The notes: a model not told the origin generated them from the sequence alone. 64,000 nucleotides of DNA from an uncultured Eggerthellaceae bacterium (GCA_958452575.1 CAUDUM010000005.1:137583-201582), one strand, 5' to 3'; numbered from the stretch's first letter, positions 52,069 to 60,893 are shown. Numbers and translations: made by a program.

Positions 52069-53202
52069 ATGCCAAACAATATCGGCTCGGAGCATCTGGC
52101 GGTCATCAAGGTCGTCGGAGTAGGCGGCGGCGGAACCAACGCCGTCAACCGCATGGTTGAGGCCGGCGTCAAGGGCGTCGAGTTCATCGCCGTCAACACC
52201 GATCGTCAGGCTCTGTTGATGTCAGACGCCGACAAGACGATCCACATCGGCGAGGAGATCACGCGCGGCCTGGGTGCCGGCGCGAACCCCGAGGTGGGTT
52301 GCCAGGCGGCGGAGGAGAGCCGTGCGGAGATCCGCGAGGCGCTCGCCGAGGCCGACATGGTGTTCGTCACCGCCGGCGAAGGCGGCGGCACGGGCACGGG
52401 CGCCGCGCCCATCATCGCCGAGATCGCGCGCGAGGAGATCGGCGCGCTGACCGTCGGCGTGGTCACCAAGCCCTTCTCGTTCGAGGGACGCACCCGTCGC
52501 AACCAGGCGGAGCAGGGCATCGACCTGCTGGCTCAGAAGGTCGACACCCTCATCGTCATCCCCAACGACCGCCTGCTCGAGATCGTCGACAAGAAGACGA
52601 GCATGCTCGACGCGTTCCGCATCGCGGACGACACGCTGCGCCAGGGCATCCAGGGCGTCACCGACCTGATCACCATCCCCGGCCTGATCAACCTCGACTT
52701 CGCGGACATCCGCACCGTCATGAAGGACGCCGGCACCGCCATGATGGGCATCGGCATCGCCTCCGGCGAGAACCGCGCCCTCGACGCCGCGCAGCAGGCG
52801 ACCAACTCCAGCCTGCTGGAGGCTTCCATCGCCGGCGCGTCCCGCGTGCTGTTCTCCATCGCCGGCGGCAGCGACCTCACGCTGTCCGAGGTCGACGCCG
52901 CGGCCCGCACCGTCGAAGCATGCGCCGACGAGAACGCCAACATCATCTACGGTCAGATCATCGACGAGAACATGGGCGATCAGGTGCGCATCACCGTCAT
53001 CGCCACCGGCTTCAAGGCGCAGGCTCCGCGCCAGTCCTCGATGGACTTCGCCTCCAAGGACCTGTTCGCTTCCACCGAGCAGCCCGCCGCAGCCACGCCG
53101 GCCGCCTCGTCGACTCCGTCGGTGTCGTTCTCCACGACGTCGGGCAACGGCCGTTTCGCCGATGAGGACTACATCCCCGACTTCCTGAAGCGCCAGCGCT
53201 AG
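52069..53202 (+). CDS. ftsZ: Cell division GTPase FtsZ
   Basis: 377 residues. The tubulin signature GGGTGTG is at 105-111; VVGVGGGGTNAVNRMVEAG and NTDRQALLMSDA are the nucleotide-binding N-terminus. After a Pro/Ser/Thr linker the C-terminal peptide is DYIPDFLKRQR, which binds partners such as SepF. FtsZ polymerises into the Z ring. The ATG at 52069 follows TGGAGGAC; an upstream GTG at 52057 is inside that site and is less likely. Confidence 0.98.
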   Translation: MPNNIGSEHLAVIKVVGVGGGGTNAVNRMVEAGVKGVEFIAVNTDRQALLMSDADKTIHIGEEITRGLGAGANPEVGCQAAEESRAEIREALAEADMVFVTAGEGGGTGTGAAPIIAEIAREEIGALTVGVVTKPFSFEGRTRRNQAEQGIDLLAQKVDTLIVIPNDRLLEIVDKKTSMLDAFRIADDTLRQGIQGVTDLITIPGLINLDFADIRTVMKDAGTAMMGIGIASGENRALDAAQQATNSSLLEASIAGASRVLFSIAGGSDLTLSEVDAAARTVEACADENANIIYGQIIDENMGDQVRITVIATGFKAQAPRQSSMDFASKDLFASTEQPAAATPAASSTPSVSFSTTSGNGRFADEDYIPDFLKRQR

Positions 53203-53214
53203 GACGCCGGGTTC

Positions 53215-54060
53215 GTGTCCGGACGGACGATCATCCCCAAGCCCCATCTCGACGCGCGCCTCATCGGCGCGCGTCGCATTCCTGCGCTCGTCGACGACGG
53301 GCTCGCGCACGCCATCGGCGTGCGCATAGCGTTTACGGGGAGAGGCGGCGGATGGAGCAGGCCTCCCTACGACGAGCTCAACCTGGGGACCCATGTCGGC
53401 GACGATCCGGTTGCCGTGGAGCGCAACCGCGCGGAGGTGCTCGGCGCGCTCGGAGCTCCCGATGCCTCGCTTGTCGCCTTGAACCAAGTGCACGGCACCG
53501 ACGGCGTGGTCGTGGAGTCGACCGATGCGGCATCCCTCGAAACCGTGCGCGAGAAGGCGCTTTTGGGCGCGGACTTCGTCGTGGTGGAGACGCCGGAGGT
53601 CGCAGCGCTGCTGTGCTTCGCGGATTGCGCCTCGCTGATCATCGTCTCGCCGACGGGCAGGTTCGCCGTCGCCCACGCCGGGTGGCGCGGGGCCGTTGCC
53701 CACATCGCTCGGAAGGCGGCATGCGAGCTTGCCGCATGCGATGCGGCCGAAGCAGGCCAGGTGGACGTCGGTTCGTACAACGCCTACATCGGCCCGCATA
53801 TCCGCTCGGAGTGCTTCGAGTGCGGCGACGAGGTCGTCCAGGCGTTTCGCCGGGAGTTTGGAAAGCTCGCTGTCGCCGATCCGCGCCACGTCGACCTATC
53901 GGCGGCGCTTTTCGCGGATCTTGAGCGCGCGGGCCTGGATCCCGAGCGTATCATCGATGCGGGAGTGTGCACGATGTGCCATCCCGACGAGTATTTCTCG
54001 TACCGCGCCTCGGGCGGCACGTGCGGCCGCCATGGCGCGATCGCCGTCAGGCTGGTCTGA
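53215..54060 (+). CDS. pgeF: PgeF/YfiH-type (laccase-domain) protein
   Basis: 281 residues. Purine-nucleoside/multicopper-like fold: NQVHGTDGVVV, ADCASLIIVSPTGRFAVAHAGWRGAV (Cys and His ligands) and GVCTMCHPDEYFSYRASGGTCGRHGAIAVRL. The family was first called polyphenol oxidase; in E. coli it is linked to peptidoglycan precursor editing and in other bacteria to purine nucleoside hydrolysis. The gene is commonly next to ftsZ and yggS. Start: GTG 53215, weak ribosome-binding site. Confidence 0.9.
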   Translation: MSGRTIIPKPHLDARLIGARRIPALVDDGLAHAIGVRIAFTGRGGGWSRPPYDELNLGTHVGDDPVAVERNRAEVLGALGAPDASLVALNQVHGTDGVVVESTDAASLETVREKALLGADFVVVETPEVAALLCFADCASLIIVSPTGRFAVAHAGWRGAVAHIARKAACELAACDAAEAGQVDVGSYNAYIGPHIRSECFECGDEVVQAFRREFGKLAVADPRHVDLSAALFADLERAGLDPERIIDAGVCTMCHPDEYFSYRASGGTCGRHGAIAVRLV

Positions 54061-54115
54061 GGTTTGCGGCAGCGCGCTTTATCGGCGCGGTGCGCCAAGA
54101 AGGGTAGTGGTGATC

Positions 54116-54808
54116 ATGGGAGTTGCCGAGCGTTACCAAAGAGTCCGCGAGGAGCTTGCGGAGCAATGCCGCCGCGTCGGGCGCGATCCTAGCGAGGTGA
54201 CCCTGGTCGCCGTCTCCAAGACGGTGGGACCCGAGGAGGTGGGGCGCGCCATCGCGGCGGGCGGTTGCGATTTCGGCGAGAACCGCCCTGACGAGCTGAT
54301 GCGCAAAGCCGCCGTATATCCCCAGGACACATGGCATTTCATCGGCAACATCCAATCGCGGCGCATCGCGGACATCGTCGCGCACGCCTCCTTGATCCAC
54401 TCCCTGCACCAAGAGCGCCACGCTGCAAAGATCGAGACTGCCGCGGCCGCTGCCGGCAAGATCCAGGATGTGCTGCTGGAGGTCAACGTGTCGGGGGAGG
54501 AGAGCAAAAGCGGCGTCGATCCCCATGACGCCCCCGAGCTCCTCTCAGCGTGCTTGGCGCTGCCCCATGTGCGGGTGCGGGGCCTCATGACCATGGCGCC
54601 GCAGGGCGACCTCCAGGTGGCACGCGAGGTGTTCGACGGCCTGGCCAGCCTGCATTCTCAGCTGCGCGCCGGACTCGAACCCCAGGCCGCAGCAGCATTC
54701 GATGGGCTTTCTATGGGCATGAGCGAGGATTGGCGCGAGGCGGTGGCGGCGGGCGCTACCATAGTCCGCATTGGACGCGCGGTGTTCTCCGACGCCTTCA
54801 CGGCTTAA
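54116..54808 (+). CDS. PLP homeostasis protein YggS/YlmE-type
   Basis: 230 residues, single alanine-racemase-like barrel with no second domain. VTLVAVSKTVGPEEV contains the PLP lysine; FGENRPDELMRKA, WHFIGNIQSRR and LEVNVSGEESKSG are the usual family strings. These proteins balance PLP and amino acid pools. Close between pgeF and sepF, as in many Gram-positives. A GTG just upstream is an alternative start. Confidence 0.93.
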   Translation: MGVAERYQRVREELAEQCRRVGRDPSEVTLVAVSKTVGPEEVGRAIAAGGCDFGENRPDELMRKAAVYPQDTWHFIGNIQSRRIADIVAHASLIHSLHQERHAAKIETAAAAAGKIQDVLLEVNVSGEESKSGVDPHDAPELLSACLALPHVRVRGLMTMAPQGDLQVAREVFDGLASLHSQLRAGLEPQAAAAFDGLSMGMSEDWREAVAAGATIVRIGRAVFSDAFTA

Positions 54809-54908
54809 GGCGCCTCCGCGCGGGCGCGGCATCATCCGCGTCGCATTCCGCGAGCAACGGCAAAGCGCGCAGGCGGCACGCCTGCGCGGAACGGATCAGG
54901 TGGTTAGT

Positions 54909-55838
54909 ATGGAGCTTCCCAAGTTCAAAACCGACGGGGGCATGTTGGACGGTCTCAAGTCGAAGCTCGGCTTCTCCGACACGCAGCAACCCCGCGCGGC
55001 GGCAGACGACGGCTACTACGACGACGGCTACGATGATGATTATGCCGGCGACTACGGCGACGATTACGGCGACGGCTACGACGAGTTCGCCGAGTACGGA
55101 CCCGATTACGATCGCACCCGCACGGGCACGCGCTACGACGCTCCCGACTCGGTGACGACGCGCGCCCCGCGCACCTCTTCGCGCAGCACGCGCTCTGACA
55201 GCGGCTTTCCGCGCCTGGTCTCGATCGACGATGTGCGCGCGCATACGCGCGTTCCCGACAGCCTCAACCGTGATCCGCTGCCCACCCGCCGCGTGACCTC
55301 GCCGTCCGGGACGCTGCTGCGCCGCGGCGGCGACCGCACCTTCGTCGAGGCGACTGGTCCGGCGCCCTCGTCGCCCGCCTACGTCGCTGCCGAGACGGCT
55401 GCGCGCGAGGCCGAGCAGACGCGCTCGGAAGGCCTCGAGTCGCTGTTCTCCTCGACGACGCCCGCACGCGACGCCTCTTCGACGTCCGCGTCGTCCGGTG
55501 CGGCTTCGTCGCGCTCATCGTTCGATCCCTACGAGGCGTACTCGGGATCAGGCACCACGGCGCATGATCCGTCCCGCTCGCTCACGGTGCTCATGCCCAA
55601 CGCCTACGGCGACGTCGAGCGCATCGCAAAGATCCTCAAGGCGGGGGATGCGGTGGTGCTGTCGCTGCGCTCCACGCCCGATCAGCTTTCCAAGCGCGTG
55701 CTCGACTTCTCGTTCGGCGTCGCCAGCGCGCTCGACGCGCGCGTGGAGTGCATCGCCGACAAGGTGTTCTCCATCACGCGCGATACCCCGCTCACCGATG
55801 CGGAGCGCACCGCGCTGCGCGGCAAAGGGGTGCTGTAA
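54909..55838 (+). CDS. sepF: Cell division protein SepF (extended form)
   Basis: 309 residues, twice the usual ~150. An N-terminal amphipathic membrane helix (MELPKFKTDGGMLDGLKSKLGFS) is followed by a disordered Asp/Tyr/Gly-rich region (residues 33-65) and a long Ser/Thr/Arg/Ala linker. The SepF core is at the C-terminus (LTVLMPNAYGDVERIAKILKAGDAVVLSLRSTPDQLSKRVLDFSFGVASALDARVECIADKVFSI). SepF tethers FtsZ to the membrane and replaces FtsA in Actinobacteria; no ftsA is present here. proC starts directly after the stop. Confidence 0.93.
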   Translation: MELPKFKTDGGMLDGLKSKLGFSDTQQPRAAADDGYYDDGYDDDYAGDYGDDYGDGYDEFAEYGPDYDRTRTGTRYDAPDSVTTRAPRTSSRSTRSDSGFPRLVSIDDVRAHTRVPDSLNRDPLPTRRVTSPSGTLLRRGGDRTFVEATGPAPSSPAYVAAETAAREAEQTRSEGLESLFSSTTPARDASSTSASSGAASSRSSFDPYEAYSGSGTTAHDPSRSLTVLMPNAYGDVERIAKILKAGDAVVLSLRSTPDQLSKRVLDFSFGVASALDARVECIADKVFSITRDTPLTDAERTALRGKGVL

Positions 55839-56687
55839 ATGGCGTTTTGCGAGCATCCTCGATTCGTCGTCATCGGCGGCGGCAAGATGGGCGAGGCGAT
55901 CGTCGGCGGCCTGATCGGGGCGGCCGAGGGCGCTGCCGCGACGCTTTGCGCCGATGACTTCACCATCGCCGATCCGGGCGCCGAGCGCCGCGCCCACCTG
56001 TCGGAGGCCTTCGGCGTCGAGTGCGTCGCCGACGGTTGCGAGGCGCAAGCTGCCGACGTGGTCATCCTGGCGGTCAAGCCGCAGGTGATGATGGGCATGC
56101 TTGCCGACATCTCCGCCGTCCCCGCCTATCAGGGCGGTGCGGACGGGCCCCTGTTCATCTCCATCGCCGCCGGTCTTCCGACCGCCGCGCTTGAGGCGGC
56201 GCTCCCCGCGGGCAGCCGCTTGGTGCGTGTGATGCCCAACACGCCGCTGCTCGTCTCCGAAGGCGCCACCGCGGTGACGCGCGGCGCCCGTGCGACGGAT
56301 GAGGACCTGGCCTACGCGCAAGGGCTTTTCTCCTGCATGGGGCTGGCCTGCGTCGTCGACGAGGCGGACATGGACGCCATCGGAGCTGTGAGCGGATCCG
56401 GTCCCGCCTACGTGGCCGCGCTGATCGAGGCGCTGCGCGACGGCGGCGTCGCCGAGGGGCTGGACGCGGACCTCGCCGAGAAGCTGGCGCTTCAGACGGT
56501 GCTCGGCACCGCCCGGCTCATGGTCGAGACGGGACGCAGCGCCCAGGACACCCGCATCGCGGTGTGCAGCCCCGGCGGGACGACGCTTGCGGCGCTTGCC
56601 GCCATGGAGGACGGCGGTTTCACCGAGTCGCTGAAGGCGGGCGTCGCCGCCGCGGTCGTGCGTTCTAAGGAGCTTGCGCAGTGCTAA
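55839..56687 (+). CDS. proC: Pyrroline-5-carboxylate reductase
   Basis: 282 residues. Rossmann N-terminus FVVIGGGKMGEAIVGGLI; VMPNTPLLVSEGATAV; the C-terminal dimer motif AVSGSGPAYVAALIEAL and VCSPGGTTLAALAAMEDGGF. It converts P5C to proline with NAD(P)H. Its ATG abuts the sepF stop. proC near sepF and yggT is a frequent arrangement. Confidence 0.95.
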   Translation: MAFCEHPRFVVIGGGKMGEAIVGGLIGAAEGAAATLCADDFTIADPGAERRAHLSEAFGVECVADGCEAQAADVVILAVKPQVMMGMLADISAVPAYQGGADGPLFISIAAGLPTAALEAALPAGSRLVRVMPNTPLLVSEGATAVTRGARATDEDLAYAQGLFSCMGLACVVDEADMDAIGAVSGSGPAYVAALIEALRDGGVAEGLDADLAEKLALQTVLGTARLMVETGRSAQDTRIAVCSPGGTTLAALAAMEDGGFTESLKAGVAAAVVRSKELAQC

Positions 56688-56950
56688 CGAGTCTGGCGTA
56701 CCTCATCTACGCGGTCGCTGATGTCTACAGCACCGTTCTGATCGTTTATGTCCTGATGTCCTGGATTCCCATGAGCGGAACCGGGGTCGTCTCCGACATC
56801 TACCGGGTGCTCGGGCGCGTGTGCGACCCGTTCCTCGACCTGTTCAGGCGCTTCATACCTCCGATTGGAGGTATGGTGGACATCAGCCCCATCGTCGCTT
56901 TGCTTGTATTACAATTGGGGGTACGTTTGGTTATAGGCGTGTTGTTGTAG
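56681..56950 (+). CDS. YggT-family membrane protein
   Basis: 89 residues, two membrane helices. LIYAVADVYSTVLIVYVLMSWIPM and RVCDPFLDLFRRFIPPIGGMVDISPIVALLVLQLGVRLV carry the YggT-type DP(F)LxxFRRxIPP motif. Function is unclear, but it consistently lies between sepF/proC and divIVA. The start is a GTG that overlaps the proC stop. It ends 67 bases before divIVA. Confidence 0.88.
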   Translation: MLTSLAYLIYAVADVYSTVLIVYVLMSWIPMSGTGVVSDIYRVLGRVCDPFLDLFRRFIPPIGGMVDISPIVALLVLQLGVRLVIGVLL

Positions 56951-57017
56951 GTTGCCGCCGGTTCTTCCGCGGCATGCATGATGCCTGGCCCGCGCGGTCA
57001 GGATGAAGGGAACGCAG

Positions 57018-57890
57018 ATGGCTATTACCTCGGCTGAAATCCACAATCAGAGCTTCTCCATCGATCGCAAGGGCTACGACGTCGACGAGGTCGATGTGTT
57101 CCTCGAGCACGTCGCCGACGAGATCGACGGTTTGAACGATCAGATCGCCCAGCTGGAGGCCCAGCTCGACGATTCCAAGTTCGACGGCTTCGACACTCCC
57201 GCCCATATCGTCGACGACGTGGTCGACGAGCCCGCGATCGCTCCCACCTCCGCTGTCGACGCCGAGGAGCTTGCCGCCAAGGATGCCCGCATCGCCGAGC
57301 TCGAGGCTCGCTGCGAGGATCTGGAGCAGCAGCTCGAGGAGAAGAAGGCCGACGACAGCGCCATCTCCCAGGCGCTCATCATCGCCCAGCGCTCTGCCGA
57401 TGATGTGGTCTCCAAGGCCAAGGCTCAGGCCGCCGACACCATCCAGGATGCCGAGGACGAGGCCAAGCGCATCGTCGACAAAGCCGAGGCTGATCGCCAG
57501 AAGGTGCTCGACGCCATCAAGAAGCTCGAGGACGATCGTGAGGACGCTCGCGAGGAGTACCGCGACCTGCTGACCGAGTTCATCGACGACGCTTCCCGTC
57601 GTCTCAGCGAGCTGGGCGGCTCCAGCACCTACACGCCGTCCTACGGCACCAGCAACCACGCGCGCGTGATCGAGGCCCCGTCCGCTTACGATGACGACGA
57701 GATCCCCGCTCCCGCCAAGACCGCCACGCAGACGCCGATCAGCATCGACGGCTCCGCCGCCTACTCCACGCCGGCCACCCCGGGCTCGCCCGTCGTCGCC
57801 GCCGCGACTCCGACCCCCTCGGTCGTCGAGAAGGACCTCTCCGGCTTCGGCGATGTCGACGACGACTTCGAGTTCGAGGAGATCGATTAG
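57018..57890 (+). CDS. divIVA: Polar scaffold protein DivIVA
   Basis: 290 residues. The N-terminal curvature-sensing domain is clear (MAITSAEIHNQSFSIDRKGYDVDEVDVFLEHVADEID). A heptad-rich coiled coil follows (LAAKDARIAELEARCEDLEQQLEEKKAD... to ~200), then a disordered Thr/Pro/Ala tail ending in an acidic FGDVDDDFEFEEID. It marks poles and septa and directs wall growth. The ATG at 57018 follows AAGGGAA; an ATG at 57003 is less well placed. A structured repeat with terminator features follows. Confidence 0.93.
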   Translation: MAITSAEIHNQSFSIDRKGYDVDEVDVFLEHVADEIDGLNDQIAQLEAQLDDSKFDGFDTPAHIVDDVVDEPAIAPTSAVDAEELAAKDARIAELEARCEDLEQQLEEKKADDSAISQALIIAQRSADDVVSKAKAQAADTIQDAEDEAKRIVDKAEADRQKVLDAIKKLEDDREDAREEYRDLLTEFIDDASRRLSELGGSSTYTPSYGTSNHARVIEAPSAYDDDEIPAPAKTATQTPISIDGSAAYSTPATPGSPVVAAATPTPSVVEKDLSGFGDVDDDFEFEEID

Positions 57891-57931
57891 GATTCCGCGT
57901 GCCTACGGCACGCGGAACCACTCGACGCTGC

Positions 57932-58033
57932 AAAGGCCCCTGGCACCCAGCCTTCGCGCGATCCCGCAGGCTCACGTACCGAAGTACGCTTCGCCTGCGC
58001 GATCCCACGAATTCTGGGCACCAGGGGCCTTTT
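57932..58033. repeat. Structured repeat element, copy A (also a likely divIVA terminator)
   Basis: An outer 19-bp stem (57932-57950 and 58014-58033) with AAAGGCCCCTGG on the left arm and T-run on the plus strand after the right arm. It encloses a conserved core: GCGATCCCGCAG, ACCGAAGTACG and CTGCGCGATCCC. The core recurs at 58597-58707, where the outer stem has a different sequence but pairs equally well. Confidence 0.7.
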
Positions 58034-58057
58034 CGCTGACTCCGCTCGACCTGCGAA

Positions 58058-58088
58058 ATGAGAAAAAGGGACAGTCACTTTTTCTCAT
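58058..58088. repeat. Small inverted repeat (AAAAAGGGACAG type)
   Basis: ATGAGAAAAAG and CTTTTTCTCAT around GGACAGTCA. It resembles the pair at 22583-22657 in layout and AAAAAGGGA composition. Confidence 0.55.
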
Positions 58089-58200
58089 CTGGGGCGCACC
58101 TCGCCGCCGCTCGCTAACTTATGCTCGACTTGCGGGATTGCTATGCCGCCTTCGGCCGCATTTGGGGGAGGGGAGGTTGCTGTTCCTGTTTGGAGGTAGC

Positions 58201-58547
58201 GATGGCGAGCGGGCCGATAAGCCGGGTTCTGTCGTGGGACGGCCATTTATCTCGAACGCCCGTCGCCGGGCGTCTCTAGCACGCAACCCGAACGCACGGA
58301 AGGGCGGCCGTATCGCGTTCCTATTTGCGCTTGCTCCGGATGGGGTTTGCCAAGCCGCGCTGTTGCCAACGCGCTGGTGCGCTCTTACCGCACCGTTTCA
58401 GCTTTTCTCCCGCGCAGCGGGGGAGTCTTCTTTTCTGTGGCACTTTCCGTCGGGTCGCCCCGCCCAGCCGTTAGCTGGCATCCTGCCCTTTGGAGCCCGG
58501 ACTTTCCTCGCGCCTGACGGCACGCGGCCGTCTGGCCCACTCGCCTA
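58201..58547 (-). ncRNA. rnpB: RNase P RNA (type A, rnpB)
   Basis: The minus strand holds the signature GAGGAAAGTCCGGGCTCC close to the 5' end and ACAGAACCCGGCTTAT near the 3' end. P1 pairs GGCGAGTGGGCC (58545-58534) with GGCCCGCTCGCC (58215-58204), with one G-U wobble. Length about 347 nt fits type A. It is the catalytic RNA that trims tRNA 5' ends. It lies opposite the surrounding genes, between divIVA and thiN, with a structured repeat on each side. The exact ends are estimates. Confidence 0.95.
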
Positions 58548-58551
58548 TGGT

Positions 58552-58557
58552 ATTATA
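58552..58557 (-). promoter_or_regulatory. -10 box of rnpB
   Basis: TATAAT on the minus strand (58557-58552), about 7 bases before the predicted 5' end. I see no good -35. Confidence 0.6.
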
Positions 58558-58596
58558 TCGTTTTGCCGACCTGGCGGCCGGCGAAACTGCTCGACC

Positions 58597-58707
58597 GCTG
58601 AGGCTTTCCACAGCACCCCGTCTTCATGCGATCCCGCAGACGTGCGCACCGAAGCACGCCGCGTCTGCGCGATCCCGTGGATCCGGAGCACTGTGAAAAG
58701 CCTCAGC
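58597..58707. repeat. Structured repeat element, copy B
   Basis: Outer arms GCTGAGGCTTTcCACAG (58597) and CTGTGaAAAGCCTCAGC (58691) pair; the core carries GCGATCCCGCAG, ACCGAAGCACG and CTGCGCGATCCC, matching copy A at 57932-58033. It lies upstream of thiN and of the rnpB 5' end. Confidence 0.7.
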
Positions 58708-58745
58708 TGCTTATGCTTAACCTGCAGGTTTTCGAGGAGGGGCGC

Positions 58746-59375
58746 ATGGCTCATTGCGCTTTGGTCGGCGCTGCCGATTTCAACGCGGATCACTTCAAGT
58801 TCCAGATGGAGGGCGGCTTCTTCGACTTCGTCATCGCGGTCGACGGCGGGTTCGCGCATCTGGAATCCATCGGCGTGGTGCCCGATATGGCGGTGGGCGA
58901 CTTCGACTCGCTCGGATACGTGCCCAAGTGCCGCCGCGTGTCGCGCCATCCCGTCAAAAAGGACAAGACCGACATGGAGCTTGCCATGGAAAAGGCGCTC
59001 TACTGGAAGCAGGACGACCTCTACGTCTACGGCGGCCTGTCGGGCCGGCTCGACCATACGCTTGCCAACCTGCAGCTTTTCGCCAAGTTCTCCGAGCGCG
59101 GCGCCTACGTCACCGGCATCGGCGAGGATTTTGCCGTGCGCGCGCTGACCGGCCCCGATGTGTACGACCTGCCGCCGCTTGACGAGGGCATCGTGTCGGT
59201 GGTCGCCGCCAACGACCGCGTCGAAGGCGTCATCGAGACCGGCTTGCTCTACTCGATGGATGACGAGCCGCTCACCAGCCGCGTGTCGCGCGGCATTTCC
59301 AACGAGTTCATCGGCCAGCCCGCGACGATCGGCGTCGCCCAGGGGACGGTCCTCATTTTCCATCCTCTGCCGTAA
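58746..59375 (+). CDS. thiN: Thiamine pyrophosphokinase
   Basis: 209 residues, single-domain TPK. HCALVGAADFN, VIAVDGGFAHLESIGVVPDMAVGDFDSLGYV and KKDKTDMELAMEKAL are the family core that binds ATP and Mg2+; LYVYGGLSGRLDHTLANLQLF follows. It makes TPP from thiamine. The start at 58746 follows CGAGGAGGGG. TPP, its product, is the ligand of the riboswitch before thiC just downstream. Confidence 0.92.
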   Translation: MAHCALVGAADFNADHFKFQMEGGFFDFVIAVDGGFAHLESIGVVPDMAVGDFDSLGYVPKCRRVSRHPVKKDKTDMELAMEKALYWKQDDLYVYGGLSGRLDHTLANLQLFAKFSERGAYVTGIGEDFAVRALTGPDVYDLPPLDEGIVSVVAANDRVEGVIETGLLYSMDDEPLTSRVSRGISNEFIGQPATIGVAQGTVLIFHPLP

Positions 59376-59382
59376 ACGCGGC

Positions 59383-59410
59383 TTGCCTCGCACGCCCTGC
59401 TGCTTATACT
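59383..59410 (+). promoter_or_regulatory. Promoter of thiCD
   Basis: TTGCCT (59383-59388), 16-base spacer, TATACT (59405-59410). The transcript would begin about 20 bases before the riboswitch. Confidence 0.65.
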
Positions 59411-59435
59411 GAAGCCGTGCCGTCGATGGAGACGG

Positions 59436-59533
59436 TGCCGGGGAGCTCGCAACGCGCATGCGCACGGCGGGCTGAGAGGGGGCGCGCACGCCCCGACCCG
59501 CAGAACCTGATATGGGTAATGCCAACGAAGGGA
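59436..59533 (+). promoter_or_regulatory. TPP riboswitch (THI element)
   Basis: The conserved strings GGGGAGCTCG, GGGCTGAGAG, GACCCGCAGAACCTGATATG and GGGTAATGCCAACGAAGGGA appear in order, matching the THI box. The 3' strand of P1 overlaps the AAGGGAG ribosome-binding site of thiC, so TPP binding would hide the site and stop translation. No terminator hairpin was seen between it and thiC. Confidence 0.95.
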
Positions 59534-59540
59534 GAACGCA

Positions 59541-60893
59541 ATGGCCAACGCCACCGCCAAGCGGCATGAGTCCGCACATCCTATCACCCAGATCGACTTC
59601 GCCCGTTCGGGTATCGTCACACCCCAGATGGCCGAGGTCGCGCGCAAGGAAGGCCGCGACCCCGAATTCATCCGCGCCGGGGTCGCAGCGGGCCGCATCG
59701 CCATCCCCGCGAACATCCATCACACGTCGCTTTCGCCCGAAGGGGTGGGCGAGGGACTGCGCACCAAGGTCAACGTCAACCTGGGCATCTCGGGCGACCT
59801 TGCCGACGAGGCCGAGGAGTGGCGCAAGGTCGAGGTGGCGCTCGAGCTGGGCGCCGAGGCCATCATGGACCTGTCCAACAGCGGCAAGACGCAAAGCTTC
59901 CGCACGCGTCTGATCGAAAAGTCCCCCGCGATGATCGGCACCGTGCCGATGTACGACGCGATCGGCTATCTGGAAAAGGCGCTCATCACCATCACGGCCG
60001 AGGATTTCCTCGACGTGGTGCGTCGCCATGCCCAGGACGGCGTCGACTTCGTCACCGTGCATGCTGGCATGAACCGCCGCGTCCTCGAGTCGTTCAAGGA
60101 GACGGGCCGCCTGACCAACATCGTCAGCCGCGGAGGCTCGCTCATCTTCGCTTGGATGGAGGCCACGGGCAACGAGAACCCCTTCTACGAGCACTACGAC
60201 GAGGTGCTTGCCATCCTGCACGAGCACGACGTCACCATCAGCATCGGCGACGCCATGCGTCCCGGCTGCACCTACGATGCCAGCGATGCGGGGCAGATCG
60301 CCGAGCTCATCGAGATCGGCAAGCTGACGCGCCGCGCCTGGGATGCCGGCGTGCAGGTGATGGTCGAGGGTCCCGGCCATATGGCCTTGGACGAGATCGC
60401 CGCCAACATGAAGATGGAAAAGCGCCTGTGCCACAACGCCCCGTTCTACGTGCTGGGACCCTTGGTCACCGACATCGCTCCCGGCTACGATCACATCACC
60501 GCCGCTATCGGCGGCGCGATCGCGGCCTCGTCGGGAGCCGATTTCCTCTGCTACGTGACGCCGGCGGAGCATTTGCGCCTGCCCGATGCCGATGATGTGC
60601 GCGAGGGGCTGGTCGCCACCAAGATCGCTGCCCATGCCGCCGACATCGCCAAGAGCATCCCCGGTGCGCGCGATCGCGACAACCGCATGAGCGATGCGCG
60701 GCGCCGCGTGGACTGGGACGGCATGTTCGCCGAGGCGATCGATCCTGTCAAAGCGCGCCGTTATTTCGAGAGCGCGCCGCCGTCCAACGAGGGCACCTGC
60801 ACGATGTGCGGCCAGATGTGCGCCATGCGCACCGTCAATCAGATCATGGACGGGCTTGTCGTCGATCTGTCCGACGAGGGGACCGTGCGATGA
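59541..60893 (+). CDS. thiC: Phosphomethylpyrimidine synthase ThiC
   Basis: 450 residues. RLLEKSPAMIGTVPMYDAI-like and FVTVHAGMNRR, SRGGSLIFAWM, IGDAMRPGC, VEGPGHMAL and FYVLGPLVTDIAPGYDHI are ThiC motifs. The C-terminal cysteines CTMCGQMC bind the 4Fe-4S cluster for radical SAM chemistry. It makes HMP-P from AIR. Length (450) is the short form without the ~130-residue N-terminal extension of E. coli. The gene is under the TPP riboswitch. Confidence 0.97.
   Translation: MANATAKRHESAHPITQIDFARSGIVTPQMAEVARKEGRDPEFIRAGVAAGRIAIPANIHHTSLSPEGVGEGLRTKVNVNLGISGDLADEAEEWRKVEVALELGAEAIMDLSNSGKTQSFRTRLIEKSPAMIGTVPMYDAIGYLEKALITITAEDFLDVVRRHAQDGVDFVTVHAGMNRRVLESFKETGRLTNIVSRGGSLIFAWMEATGNENPFYEHYDEVLAILHEHDVTISIGDAMRPGCTYDASDAGQIAELIEIGKLTRRAWDAGVQVMVEGPGHMALDEIAANMKMEKRLCHNAPFYVLGPLVTDIAPGYDHITAAIGGAIAASSGADFLCYVTPAEHLRLPDADDVREGLVATKIAAHAADIAKSIPGARDRDNRMSDARRRVDWDGMFAEAIDPVKARRYFESAPPSNEGTCTMCGQMCAMRTVNQIMDGLVVDLSDEGTVR

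Noticed and set aside
52069..53202. ftsA expected beside ftsZ
   Set aside because: No ftsA-like sequence lies between murC and divIVA. SepF is present, which is normal for Actinobacteria, so this is not a deletion.
58545..60635. Antisense open frame of 696 codons over thiN and thiC
   Set aside because: Shadow of thiN, thiC and the riboswitch; composition is low-complexity and no start signal is present.
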